Source: Amphibalanus amphitrite (taxonomy: Eukaryota; Arthropoda; Thecostraca; Balanomorpha; Balanidae). From it: 64,000 nucleotides of DNA. The stretch's first letter is position 1. Every line of letters begins with the position of its first letter. The notes under the pieces were generated by a model. The model was given only the letters and a program-made list of their open reading frames with translations, made no database searches and had not been told where the DNA came from. The stretch lies in contig NW_024883013.1 of the NCBI RefSeq assembly GCF_019059575.1, forward strand, positions 62,001 through 126,000, in the 5' to 3' direction. Both the position numbers and the translations under genes were made by a program. Positions 18,701 to 31,640 of the stretch are shown here, piece by piece.

Positions 18701-21700
18701 TTTTCCCCATAGGAAAGTTTGTACGGGAAAATCAAAATTTTGGGTCAATGGGGGTCCCCCCCGATTTCGTTCAAAATCGGCACACAGGTGCCCCACCACC
18801 AGCCGAGAAACTTTCCCCAAAACGGTCCCCGTTGCATTGACGTTTAAGGCCCGTAAAGCCCCCTAGACTCGTAAAATATCCGTAAAATCGCCTTTGTACG
18901 GACAAAAAAGTGGTGCTATGGTACAAATGGGTATCAATCGAAAGCTCTCGTTTACCCAGACACAGTCCTGCAGGAAAATTCCACTTTTTCCCAATAGGAA
19001 AGTTTTTACGGGAAAATCAAAATTTTGGGTCAATGGGGGGTCCCCCCCGATTTCGTTCAAAATCGGCACACAGGTGCCCCACCACCAGCCGAGAAACTTT
19101 CCCCAAAACGGTCCCCGTTGCATTGACGTTTAAGGCCCGTAAAGCCCCCTAGACTCGTAAAATATCCGTAAAATCGCCTTTGTACGGACAAAAAAGTGGT
19201 GCTATGGTAAAAATGGGTATCAATCGAAAGCTCTCGTTTACCCAGACACAGTCCTGCAGGAAAATTCCACTTTTTCCCCATAGGAAAGTTTTTACGGGAA
19301 AATCAAAATTTTGGGTCAATGGGGGGTCCCCCCCGATTTCGTTCAAAATCGGCACACAGGTGCCCCACCACCAGCCGAGAAACTTTCCCCAAAACGGTCC
19401 CCGTTGCATTGACGTTTAAGGCCCGTAAAGCCCCCTAGACTCGTAAAATATCCGTAAAATCGCCTTTGTACGGACAAAAAAGTGGTGCTATGGTAAAAAT
19501 GGGTATCAATCGAAAGCTCTCGTTTCCCCAGACACAGTCCTGCAGGAAAATTCCACTTTTTCCCCATAAGAAAGTTTGTACGGGAAAATCAAAATTTTGG
19601 GTCAATGGGGGGTCCCCCCCGATTTCGTTCAAAATCGGCACACAGGTGCCCCACCACCAGCCGAGAAACTTTCCCCAAAACGGTCCCCGTTGCATTGACG
19701 TTTAAGGCCCGTAAAGCCCCCTAGACTCGTAAAATATCCGTAAAATCGCCTTTGTACGGACAAAAAAGTGGTGCTATGGTAAAAATGGGTATCAATCGAA
19801 AGCTCTCGTTTACCCAGACACAGTCCTGCAGGAAAATTTCACTTTTTCCCCATAGGAAAGTTTGTACGGGAAAATCAAAATTTTGGGTCAATGGGGGGTC
19901 CCCCCCGATTTCGTTCAAAATCGGCACACAGGTGCCCCACCACCAGCCGAGAAACTTTCCCCAAAACGGTCCCCGTTGCATTGACGTTTAAGGCCCGTAA
20001 AGCCCCCTAGACTCGTAAAATATCCGTAAAATCGCCTTTGTACGGACAAAAAAGTGGTGCTATGGTAAAAATGGGTATCAATCGAAAGCTCTCGTTTACC
20101 CAGACACAGTCCTGCAGGAAAATTCCACTTTTTCCCCATAGGAAAGTTTTTACGGGAAAATCAAAATTTTGGGTCAATGGGGGGTCCCCCCCGATTTCGT
20201 TCAAAATCGGCACACAGGTGCCCCACCACCAGCCGAGAAACTTTCCCCAAAACGGTCCCCGTTGCATTGACGTTTAAGGCCCGTAAAGCCCCCTAGACTC
20301 GTAAAATATCCGTAAAATCGCCTTTGTACGGACAAAAAAGTGGTGCTATGGTAAAAATGGGTATCAATCGAAAGCTCTCGTTTCCCCAGACACAGTCCTG
20401 CAGGAAAATTCCACTTTTTCCCCATAAGAAAGTTTGTACGGGAAAATCAAAATTTTGGGTCAATGGGGGGTCCCCCCCGATTTCGTTCAAAATCGGCACA
20501 CAGGTGCCCCACCACCAGCCGAGAAACTTTCCCCAAAACGGTCCCCGTTGCATTGACGTTTAAGGCCCGTAAAGCCCCCTAGACTCGTAAATATCCGTAA
20601 AATCGCCTTTGTACGGACAAAAAAGTGGTGCTATGGTAAAAATGGGTATCAATCGAAAGCTCTCGTTTACCCAGACACAGTCCTGCAGGAAAATTTCACT
20701 TTTTCCCCATAGGAAAGTTTGTACGGGAAAATCAAAATTTTGGGTCAATGGGGGGTCCCCCCCGATTTCGTTCAAAATCGGCACACAGGTGCCCCACCAC
20801 CAGCCGAGAAACTTTCCCCAAAACGGTCCCCGTTGCATTGACGTTTAAGGCCCGTAAAGCCCCCTAGACTCGTAAAATATCCGTAAAATCGCCTTTGTAC
20901 GGACAAAAAAGTGGTGCTATGGTAAAAATGGGTATCAATCGAAAGCTCTCGTTTACCCAGACACAGTCCTGCAGGAAAATTCCACTTTTTCCCCATAGGA
21001 AAGTTTTTACGGGAAAATCAAAATTTTGGGTCAATGGGGGGTCCCCCCCGATTTCGTTCAAAATCGGCACACAGGTGCCCCACCACCAGCCGAGAAACTT
21101 TCCCCAAAACGGTCCCCGTTGCATTGACGTTTAAGGCCCGTAAAGCCCCCTAGACTCGTAAAATATCCGTAAAATCGCCTTTGTACGGACAAAAAAGTGG
21201 TGCTATGGTAAAAATGGGTATCAATCGAAAGCTCTCGTTTACCCAGACACAGTCCTGCAGGAAAATTCCACTTTTTCCCCATAGGAAAGTTTGTACGGGA
21301 AAATCAAAATTTTGGGTCAATGGGGGGTCCCCCCCGATTTCGTTCAAAATCGGCACACAGGTGCCCCACCACCAGCCGAGAAACTTTCCCCAAAACGGTC
21401 CCCGTTGCATTGACGTTTAAGGCCCGTAAAGCCCCCTAGACTCGTAAAATATCCGTAAAATCGCCTTTGTACGGACAAAAAAGTGGTGCTATGGTAAAAA
21501 TGGGTATCAATCGAAAGCTCTCGTTTACCCAGACACAGTCCTGCAGGAAAATTCCACTTTTTCCCCATAGGAAAGTTTTTACGGGAAAATCAAAATTTTG
21601 GGTCAATCGGGGGGTCCCCCCCGATTTCGTTCAAAATCGGCACACAGGTGCCCCACCACCAGCCGAGAAACTTTCCCCAAAACGGTCCCCGTTGCATTGA

Positions 21701-24700
21701 CGTTTAAGGCCCGTAAAGCCCCCTAGACTCGTAAAATATCCGTAAAATCGCCTTTGTACGGACAAAAAAAGTGGTGCTATGGTAAAAATGGGTATCAATC
21801 GAAAGCTCTCGTTTACCCAGACACAGTCCTGCAGGAAAATTCCACTTTTTCCCCATAAGAAAGTTTGTACGGGAAAATCAAAATTTTGGGTCAATGGGGG
21901 GTCCCCCCCGATTTCGTTCAAAATCGGCACACAGGTGCCCCACCACCAGCCGAGAAACTTTCCCCAAAACGGTCCCCGTTGCATTGACGTTTAAGGCCCG
22001 TAAAGCCCCCTAGACTCGTAAAATATCCGTAAAATCGCCTTTGTACGGACAAAAAAGTGGTGCTATGGTAAAAATGGGTATCAATCGAAAGCTCTCGTTT
22101 ACCCAGACACAGTCCTGCAGGAAAATTTCACTTTTTCCCCATAGGAAAGTTTGTACGGGAAAATCAAAATTTTGGGTCAATGGGGGGTCCCCCCCGATTT
22201 CGTTCAAAATCGGCACACAGGTGCCCCACCACCAGCCGAGAAACTTTCCCCAAAACGGTCCCCGTTGCATTGACGTTTAAGGCCCGTAAAGCCCCCTAGA
22301 CTCGTAAAATATCCGTAAAATCGCCTTTGTACGGACAAAAAAGTGGTGCTATGGTAAAAATGGGTATCAATCGAAAGCTCTCGTTTACCCAGACACAGTC
22401 CTGCAGGAAAATTTCACTTTTTCCCCATAGGAAAGTTTTTACGGGAAAATCAAAATTTTGGGTCAATGGGGGGTCCCCCCCGATTTCGTTCAAAATCGGC
22501 ACACAGGTGCCCCACCACCAGCCGAGAAACTTTCCCCAAAACGGTCCCCGTTGCATTGACGTTTAAGGCCCGTAAAGCCCCCTAGACTCGTAAAATATCC
22601 GTAAAATCGCCTTTGTACGGACAAAAAAGTGGTGCTATGGTAAAAATGGGTATCAATCGAAAGCTCTCGTTTACCCAGACACAGTCCTGCAGGAAAATTC
22701 CACTTTTTCCCCATAGGAAAGTTTGTACGGGAAAATCAAAATTTTGGGTCAATGGGGGGTCCCCCCCGATTTCGTTCAAAATCGGCACACAGGTGCCCCA
22801 CCACCAGCCGAGAAACTTTCCCAAAACGGTCCCCGTTGCATTGACGTTTAAGGCCCGTAAAGCCCCCTAGACTCGTAAAATATCCGTAAAATCGCCTTTG
22901 TACGGACAAAAAAGTGGTGCTATGGTAAAAATGGGTATCAATCGAAAGCTCTCGTTTACCCAGACACAGTCCTGCAGGAAAATTCCACTTTTTCCCCATA
23001 GGAAAGTTTTTACGGGAAAATCAAAATTTTGGGTCAATGGGGGGTCCCCCCCGATTTCGTTCAAAATCGGCACACAGGTGCCCCACCACCAGCCGAGAAA
23101 CTTTCCCCAAAACGGTCCCCGTTGCATTGACGTTTAAGGCCCGTAAAGCCCCCTAGACTCGTAAAATATCCGTAAAATCGCCTTTGTACGGACAAAAAAG
23201 TGGTGCTATGGTAAAAATGGGTATCAATCGAAAGCTCTCGTTTACCCAGACACAGTCCTGCAGGAAAATTCCACTTTTTCCCCATAGGAAAGTTTTTACG
23301 GGAAAATCAAAATTTTGGGTCAATGGGGGGTCCCCCCCGATTTCGTTCAAAATCGGCACACAGGTGCCCCACCACCAGCCGAGAAACTTTCCCCAAAACG
23401 GTCCCCGTTGCATTGACGTTTAAGGCCCGTAAAGCCCCCTAGACTCGTAAAATATCCGTAAAATCGCCTTTGTACGGACAAAAAAGTGGTGCTATGGTAA
23501 AAATGGGTATCCATCGAAAGCTCTCGTTTACCCAGACACAGTCCTGCAGGAAAATTCCATTTTTCCCCATAGGAAAGTTTGTACGGGAAAATCAAAATTT
23601 TGGGTCAATGGGGGGTCCCCCCGATTTCATTCAAAATCGGCACACAGGTGCCCCACCACCAGCCGAGAAACTTTCCCCAAAACGGTCCCCGTTGCATTGA
23701 CGTTTAAGGCCCGTAAAGCCCCCTAGACTCGTAAAATATCCGTAAAATCGCCTTTGTACGGACAAAAAAGTGGTGCTATGGTAAAAATGGGTATCAATCG
23801 AAAGCTCTCGTTTACCCAGACACAGTCCTGCAGGAAAATTTCACTTTTTCCCCATAGGAAAGTTTGTACGGGAAAATCAAAATTTTGGGTCAATGGGGGG
23901 TCCCCCCCGATTTCGTTCAAAATCGGCACACAGGTGCCCCACCACCAGCCGAGAAACTTTCCCCAAAACGGTCCCCGTTGCATTGACGTTTAAGGCCCGT
24001 AAAGCCCCCTAGACTCGTAAAATATCCGTAAAATCGCCTTTGTACGGACAAAAAAGTGGTGCTATGGTAAAAATGGGTATCAATCGAAAGCTCTCGTTTA
24101 CCCAGACACAGTCCTGCAGGAAAATTCCACTTTTTCCCCATAGGAAAGTTTTTACGGGAAAATCAAAATTTTGGGTCAATGGGGGGTCCCCCCCGATTTC
24201 GTTCAAAATCGGCACACAGGTGCCCCACCACCAGCCGAGAAACTTTCCCCAAAACGGTCCCCGTTGCATTGACGTTTAAGGTCCGTAAAGCCCCCTAGAC
24301 TCGTAAAATATCCGTAAAATCGCCTTTGTACGGACAAAAAAGTGGTGCTATGGTAAAAATGGGTATCAATCGAAAGCTCTCGTTTACCCAGACACAGTCC
24401 TGCAGGAAAATTCCACTTTTTCCCCATAGGAAAGTTTGTACGGGAAAATCAAAATTTTGGGTCAATGGGGGGTCCCCCCCGATTTCGTTCAAAATCGGCA
24501 CACAGGTGCCCCACCACCAGCCGAGAAACTTTCCCCAAAACGGTCCCCGTTGCATTGACGTTTAAGGCCCGTAAAGCCCCCTAGACTCGTAAAATATCCG
24601 TAAAATCGCCTTTGTACGGACAAAAAAGTGGTGCTATGGTAAAAATGGGTATCAATCGAAAGCTCTCGTTTACCCAGACACAGTCCTGCAGGAAAATTCC

Positions 24701-27700
24701 ACTTTTTCCCCATAGGAAAGTTTTTACGGGAAAATCAAAATTTTGGGTCAATGGGGGGTCCCCCCGATTTCGTTCAAAATCGGCACACAGGTGCCCCACC
24801 ACCAGCCGAGAAACTTTCCCCAAAACGGTCCCCGTTGCATTGACGTTTAAGGCCCGTAAAGCCCCCTAGACTCGTAAAATATCCGTAAAATCGCCTTTGT
24901 ACGGACAAAAAAGTGGTGCTATGGTAAAAATGGGTATCAATCGAAAGCTCTCGTTTACCCAGACACAGTCCTGCAGGAAAATTCCACTTTTTCCCCATAA
25001 GAAAGTTTGTACGGGAAAATCAAAATTTTGGGTCAATGGGGGGTCCCCCCCGATTTCGTTCAAAATCGGCACACAGGTGCCCCACCACCAGCCGAGAAAC
25101 TTTCCCCAAAACGGTCCCCGTTGCATTGACGTTTAAGGCCCGTAAAGCCCCCTAGACTCGTAAAATATCCGTAAAATCGCCTTTGTACGGACAAAAAAGT
25201 GGTGCTATGGTAAAAATGGGTATCCATCGAAAGCTCTCGTTTACCCAGACACAGTCCTACAGGAAAATTCCATTTTTCCCCATAGGAAAGTTTGTACGGG
25301 AAAATCAAAATTTTGGGTCAATGGGGGGTCCCCCCGATTTCATTCAAAATCGGCACACAGGTGCCCCACCACCAGCCGAGAAACTTTCCCCAAAACGGTC
25401 CCCGTTGCATTGACGTTTAAGGCCCGTAAAGCCCCCTAGACTCGTAAAATATCCGTAAAATCGCCTTTGTACGGACAAAAAAGTGGTGCTATGGTAAAAA
25501 TGGGTATCATTCGAAAGCTCTCGTTTACCCAGACACAGTCCTGCAGGAAAATTTCACTTTTTCCCCATAGGAAAGTTTGTACGGGAAAATCAAAATTTTG
25601 GGTCAATGGGGGGTCCCCCCCGATTTCGTTCAAAATCGGCACACAGGTGCCCCACCACCAGCCGAGAAACTTTCCCCAAAACGGTCCCCGTTGCATTGAC
25701 GTTTAAGGTCCGTAAAGCCCCCTAGACTCGTAAAATATCCGTAAAATCGCCTTTGTACGGACAAAAAAGTGGTGCTATGGTAAAAATGGGTATCAATCGA
25801 AAGCTCTCGTTTACCCAGACACAGTCCTGCAGGAAAATTTCACTTTTTCCCCATAGGAAAGTTTGTACGGGAAAATCAAAATTTTGGGTCAATGGGGGGT
25901 CCCCCCCGATTTCGTTCAAAATCGGCACACAGGTGCCCCACCACCAGCCGAGAAACTTTCCCCAAAACGGTCCCCGTTGCATTGACGTTTAAGGTCCGTA
26001 AAGCCCCCTAGACTCGTAAAATATCCGTAAAATCGCCTTTGTACGGACAAAAAAGTGGTGCTATGGTAAAAATGGGTATCAATCGAAAGCTCTCGTTTAC
26101 CCAGACACAGTCCTGCAGGAAAATTCCACTTTTTCCCCATAGGAAAGTTTGTACGGGAAAATCAAAATTTTGGGTCAATGGGGGGTCCCCCCCGATTTCG
26201 TTCAAAATCGGCACACAGGTGCCCCACCACCAGCCGAGAAACTTTCCCCAAAACGGTCCCCGTTGCATTGACGTTTAAGGCCCGTAAAGCCCCCTAGACT
26301 CGTAAAATATCCGTAAAATCGCCTTTGTACGGACAAAAAAGTGGTGCTATGGTAAAAATGGGTATCAATCGAAAGCTCTCGTTTACCCAGACACAGTCCT
26401 GCAGGAAAATTCCATTTTTTCCCCATAGGAAAGTTTGTACGGGAAAATCAAAATTTTGGGTCAATGAGGGGTCCCCCCCGATTTCGTTCAAAATCGGCAC
26501 ACAGGTGCCCCACCACCAGCCGAGAAACTTTCCCCAAAACGGTCCCCGTTGCATTGACGTTTAACCCTATTCCTGGCGGGGGGGGGGCCTCAGGAGCCCC
26601 CCCCTGAGGTTTTTTGGTTATATCTCCCAAACGCGTTGAGCTAGGAAGCTCAAATTTTCTGACTTTTCCTAAAAGGCTTCTACGCAACATGTCTGAAAAT
26701 TTTGAGTTGATCTGACCTCAGGTCAGGTCACCAGAGGCGGTTTGGTGACGCTACCTCAGAAAAGTTTGCAATCACGCCAGAGCTAGAGTTTTTGACCGAT
26801 CAATTTCTTCTCTTCAGGCTTTAGTTAGGGTACCAGTATGTGCAATTTGTATATCTCGGAATTTTGATATCGGTGACCTAAGGTCAGGTCAATTTCGCGA
26901 CCTGCCCATTATAAGTCAATGGGGGAAAAATCAACTCCCTGTTTTTACCACTAAAACGGGTCGGAATGGCCCCATATACCATACATGACTTCATATACGA
27001 TCAACCTTCACTACCTTGAGGTCTGTTTTGCTGTTGGGCAGCTGTGAGGTCATGTGACGTCATCAAAGGTCACCAAAGGTTTTTGGCCAATAACTCCGTA
27101 CAGGAACAAGATACAGACGCGTGGATGGTCTCATTGTGTTCAGCTCGTCAAGACGCATCGAATGATATACATGATGACCTCGAGGTCACGTGACCTGAGG
27201 TCAACCTTTGACCTTGACCTTTCAAGGTCAACATATATCATTCGATGCGGATTGACGAGAGGATCACGATGATGCCCTTAGTTTGTTCCTATCTTGACTA
27301 ATTCGAAAGTTATTCGAGAAAAACTCTCTCCATATCTAGTGCCGCCATTTTGACTTTTTCGACCCCTGTGACGTCATCTTTGACCTGACCTGAAAATGAC
27401 CTTTGTAAAAATTGTAGATCTTGGCCGTGCGTATCCGATGCCGTTTACCGCTTGTCGCTATCTTGCTTCGTTCTCGAGATCTCAGGGGGGGGGGGGCCGA
27501 ATCGGCCCCCCCCCGCCAGTTTCTTGTCCCGGCGGAGCCCGCCAGGAATAGGGTTAAGGCCCGTAAAGCCCCCTAGACTCGTAAAATATCCGTAAAATCG
27601 CCTTTGTACGGACAAAAAAGTGGTGCTATGGTAAAAATGGGTATCAATCGAAAGCTCTCGTTTACCCAGACACAGTCCTGCAGGAAAATTCCACTTTTTC

Positions 27701-28260
27701 CCCATAGGAAAGTTTGTACGGGAAAATCAAAATTTTGGGTCAATGGGGGGTCCCCCCGATTTCGTTCAAAATCGGCACACAGGTGCCCCACCACCAGCCG
27801 AGAAACTTTCCCCAAAACAGTCCCCGTTGCATTGACGTTTAAGGTCCGTAAAACCCCCTAGACTCGTAAAATATCCGTAAAATCGCCTTTGTACGGACAA
27901 AAAAGTGGTGCTACGGTAAAAATGGGTATCAATCGAAAGCTCTCGTTTACCCAGACACAGTCCTGCAGGAAAATTCCACTTTTTCCCCATAGGAAAGTTT
28001 TTACGGGAAAATCAAAATTTTGGGTCAATGGGGGTTCCCCCCCGATTTCGTTCAAAATCGGCACACAGGTGCCCCACCACCAGCCGAGAAACTTTCCCCA
28101 AAACGGTCCTCGTTGCATTGACATTTAAGGCCCGTAAAGCCCCCTAGACTCGTAAAATATCCGTAAAATCGCCTTTGTACGGACAAAAAAGTGGTGCTAT
28201 GGTAAATGGTTGGGTCAATGGGGGTCCCCCCGATTTCGTTCAAAATCAGCACACAGGTGC
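15774..28260 (+). repeat. 286-bp satellite, left arm, ~40 copies
   Basis: The array is head to tail with a period of 286 bp (a few units 285-287) and the consensus start GTAAAAATGGGTATCAATCG. It is interrupted only by the MITE at 26565-27553. Units are nearly identical and differ at a handful of shared sites: TTTACCC or TTTCCCC, CATAGG or CATAAG, GTTTGTACG or GTTTTTACG, and AATTCCAC or AATTTCAC. Combinations of these recur in fixed order, showing higher-order repeats. The overlapping 74-86-residue open frames on both strands in every unit are by-products of the repeat and are not called as genes. Confidence 0.96.
26565..27553. mobile_element. piggyBac-like MITE nested in the satellite, 989 bp
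   Basis: It is flanked by TTAA on both sides (26561-26564 and 27554-27557). The satellite reads TTTAAGG at the same place in other units, so TTAA is the duplicated target. The ends are perfect 16-bp inverted repeats, CCCTATTCCTGGCGGG. TTAA plus CCC ends marks the piggyBac superfamily. Next to each end is a G-run/C-run hairpin. The interior is rich in AGGTCA and TGACCT motifs. There is no transposase. The end structure is shared with the partial element at 1-713. Confidence 0.88.
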
Positions 28261-30254
28261 CGATATTTTACGGATTTATTTTAAGGATTTTACGGATATT
28301 TTACGAGTCTAGGGGGCTTTACGGGCCTTAAACGTCAATGCAACGGGGACCGTTTTGGGGAAAGTTTCTCGGCTGGTGGTGGGGCAACTGTGTGCCGATT
28401 TTGAACGAAATCGGGGGGGACCCCCCATTGACCCAAAATTTTGATTTTCCCGTACAAACTTTCCTATGGGGAAAAAGTGGAATTTTCCTGCAGGACTGTG
28501 TCTGGGTAAACGAGAGCTTTCGATTGATACCCATTTTTACCATAGCACCACTTTTTTGTCCGTACAAAGGCGATTTTACGGATATTTTACGAGTCTAGGG
28601 GGCTTTACGGGCCTTAAACGTCAATGCAACGGGGACCGTTTTGGGGAAAGTTTCTCGGCTGGTGGTGGGGCACCTGTGTGCCGATTTTGAACGAAATCGG
28701 GGGGAACCCCCATTGACCCAAAATTTTGATTTTCCCGTAAAAACTTTCCTATGGGGAAAAAGTGGAATTTTCCTGCAGGACTGTGTCTGGGTAAACGAGA
28801 GCTTTCGATTGATACCCATTTTTACCATAGCACCACTTTTTTGTCCGTACAAAGGCGATTTTACGGATATTTTACGAGTCTAGGGGGCTTTACGGGCCTT
28901 AAACGTCAATGCAACGGGGACCGTTTTGGGGAAAGTTTCTCGGCTGGTGGTGGGGCACCTGTGTGCCGATTTTGAACGAAATCGGGGGGGACCCCTCATT
29001 GACCCAAAATTTTGATTTTCCCGTACAAACTTTCCTATGGGGAAAAAGTGGAATTTTTCTGCAGGACTGTGTCTGGGTAAACGAGAGCTTTCGATTGATA
29101 CCCATTTTTACCATAGCACCACTTTTTTGTCCGTACAAAGGCGATTTTACGGATATTTTACGAGTCTAGGGGGCTTTACGGGCCTTAAACGTCAATGCAA
29201 CGGGGACCGTTTTGGGGAAAGTTTCTCGGCTGGTGGTGGGGCACCTGTGTGCCGATTTTGAACGAAATCGGGGGGGACCCCCCATTGACCCAAAATTTTG
29301 ATTTTCCCGTACAAACTTTCCTATGGGGAAAAAGTGGAATTTTCCTGCAGGACTGTGTCTGGGTAAACGAGAGCTTTCGATTGATACCCATTTTTACCAT
29401 AGCACCACTTTTTTGTCCGTACAAAGGCGATTTTACGGATATTTTACGAGTCTAGGGGGCTTTACGGACCTTAAACGTCAATGCAACGGGGACCGTTTTG
29501 GGGAAAGTTTCTCGGCTGGTGGTGGGGCACCTGTGTGCCGATTTTGAACGAAATCGGGGGGGACCCCCTATTGACCCAAAATTTTGATTTTCCCGTACAA
29601 ACTTTCCTATGGGGAAAAAGTGAAATTTTCCTGCAGGACTGTGTCTGGGTAAACGAGAGCTTTCGAATGATACCCATTTTTACCATAGCACCACTTTTTT
29701 GTCCGTACAAAGGCGATTTTACGGATATTTTACGAGTCTAGGGGGCTTTACGGGCCTTAAACGTCAATGCAACGGGGACCGTTTTGGGGAAAGTTTCTCG
29801 GCTGGTGGTGGGGCACCTGTGTGCCGATTTTGAACGAAATCGGGGGGGACCCCCCATTGACCCAAAATTTTGATTTTCCCGTACAAACTTTCCTATGGGG
29901 AAAAAGTGGAATTTTCCTGCAGGACTGTGTCTGGGTAAACGAGAGCTTTCGATTGATACCCATTTTTACCATAGCACCACTTTTTTGTCCGTACAAAGGC
30001 GATTTTACGGATATTTTACGAGTCTAGGGGGCTTTACGGGCCTTAAACGTCAATGCAACGGGGACCGTTTTGGGGAAAGTTTCTCGGCTGGTGGTGGGGC
30101 ACCTGTGTGCCGATTTTGAACGAAATCGGGGGGGACCCCCATTGACCCAAAATTTTGATTTTCCCGTAAAAACTTTCCTATGGGGAAAAAGTGAAATTTT
30201 CCTGCAGGACTGTGTCTGGGTAAACGAGAGCTTTCGATTGATACCCATTTTTAC
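28261..30254 (-). repeat. 286-bp satellite, right arm, ~7 copies, inverted
   Basis: Same unit as the left arm but in reverse orientation. The turn near 28200-28265 includes a partial unit and a short A/T-rich stretch (TTTATTTTAAGG), so the arms abut almost directly. The right arm shares variants with the inner left arm (for example GGTCCGTAAAG versus GGCCCGTAAAG), which suggests copying between arms. Confidence 0.95.
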
Positions 30255-30381
30255 CTCTTTGTGACGTCATTTCTAGGGGAAAACGGGTCATAAAGGTTTC
30301 CCTCTACCGGGGCCTTTTTTCCCCCTACCGAATCTGTGCTGTGCTGAATCTGTGCTGAATCTGTGCCAACTTCCGTTACAT
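30255..30381 (-). repeat. Outer terminal inverted repeat, right
   Basis: This is the inverted counterpart of 15647-15773, with the same 127-bp length. It ends CCGTTACAT directly before the right target duplication. Confidence 0.9.
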
Positions 30382-31023
30382 CTTCCAAATGTACCTAATA
30401 TGGAAGCAAGCTATGCCACAAGCGGCGTATTTACAAATTGCAACCGAGCTCCGCCGTAGGGTATTTTATTTCCGCCGTAGTGTATTTCACTTGGGGGATT
30501 CTCTACCATACATCTGCCTGAGCTTAGGGTAATTACAATTTGTCGGCGACGTTAAAAAATGATGGACCTTTTTTCGCAGTATAGGATATCGCATGTGCAT
30601 ATTTCTGCCTTTTTGGGTGCGCTTTATCGGTTTTTCGTGAGTAACTCGCGTAAAAACCGTCCGATCGCGACGAAACTTTCAATGCCCCCGATTTTATCAA
30701 TTTTACACCTACCCTGAAAATTTCATGACCCTGACCCAAATGACCTTTGACCTGTGACCTATTTCTCGAGACCATGTTTGGCCCGAATCGCGATTCGGCG
30801 TATGTCGGCTCGCATTAGCCGCGCGGTTGCAGTTTTCACGTGGTTTCAAGCGTTGAAATATGTGATATGATGCTGGTCCCATGCATTAGGGTGGGTGTCA
30901 AGGTCACCTGAAGGTCAGGTCAGCTCAATGACCTTTGATGACCTCGGTTCCTTTTTCGAGTTTTACATGTTTCTAGGCTAGTTTTTGGAGCTGATTTCGA
31001 ATTTAGCAACCATTTGAACATTA

Positions 31024-31640
31024 CAGGGGATGTAACGAAATTATCCGGACACCTTTCTTCCCGCTGTAATTAAAAAGCAAAACAATCTGGTACTTTTTAT
31101 TTTAACTGAGCTTGTAGCCACCTTTCATAAAAAACACAGTGATGAATGTTCTGGAGCATTTCAGCCAATGGATTCTCCAGCACATTGGCTTTGATGCGGA
31201 CCAACGCCGTCTAAACCTGTGCCTGCGGTTGAGCAGTGCTTATGGCGGGTGTATGTATGTATGTATGTATGTATGTATTGACGATCAAGAGCAATCCACA
31301 ATCGGCGTGGCGATTACACTCCGAGTCCGAGCTGGTTGAAGATAACACAAAAAATACCTATACAAGAAAACGCACACACTTACGGATACGAAAATGCACA
31401 ACGCGAACGCCGAACACGCACATACTTGGAGTAACCCGCACGAAGCCGCGTTCATAACCATACACACAGACTCGTTTGCCTTTCATAGTCCAAGAGTCAT
31501 GAGGCTAGCTACTATGGCTACTTCATGGGTGGCTGGGTGGCTCTTCATACACCTCCTGCTGAACAAGAGCCCACAGGTTTTCGATTGAATTGGGATCGCG
31601 ACTTTTTCCAAGTCATAAGCGTTAGCCCAGAATGGTTGAA
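31024..31640 (-). mobile_element. Tc1/mariner relic
   Basis: The plus-strand left end reads TA followed by CAGGGGATGTAACG, a Tc1-type terminus beside a TA target. On the minus strand at about 31540-31600 a decayed frame reads DPNSIENLWALVQQEVYEE, matching the conserved transposase motif around the second catalytic Asp (usually SPDLNPIENLW). Only the end and this part of the transposase are recognisable. The other terminus was not found. The identical copy lies at about 42038-42654. Confidence 0.6.

Larger units (their letters stand above)
15647..30381. mobile_element. Foldback Mutator-like element with satellite arms, 14.7 kb
   Basis: It is bounded by a perfect 9-bp target duplication CTTCCAAAT (15638-15646 and 30382-30390), the length typical of Mutator-like (MULE) transposases. 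The ends are inverted and begin ATGTAACGGAAGTTGG. Each has a 127-bp unique outer part (15647-15773 and 30255-30381). Inside both, a 286-bp satellite runs inward: about 40 copies on the left (plus orientation) and 7 on the right (minus orientation). They meet near 28261 with almost no spacer. It has the architecture of foldback elements, whose long inverted ends contain tandem repeats. No transposase is present, so it is non-autonomous. Assignment to MULE rests on the duplication length alone. Confidence 0.88.

Noticed and set aside
15774-30254. About a hundred conserved 74-86-residue open frames on both strands of the satellite
   Set aside because: They repeat because the DNA repeats. They overlap on opposite strands, their ends move with single-base changes, and they match no known protein.
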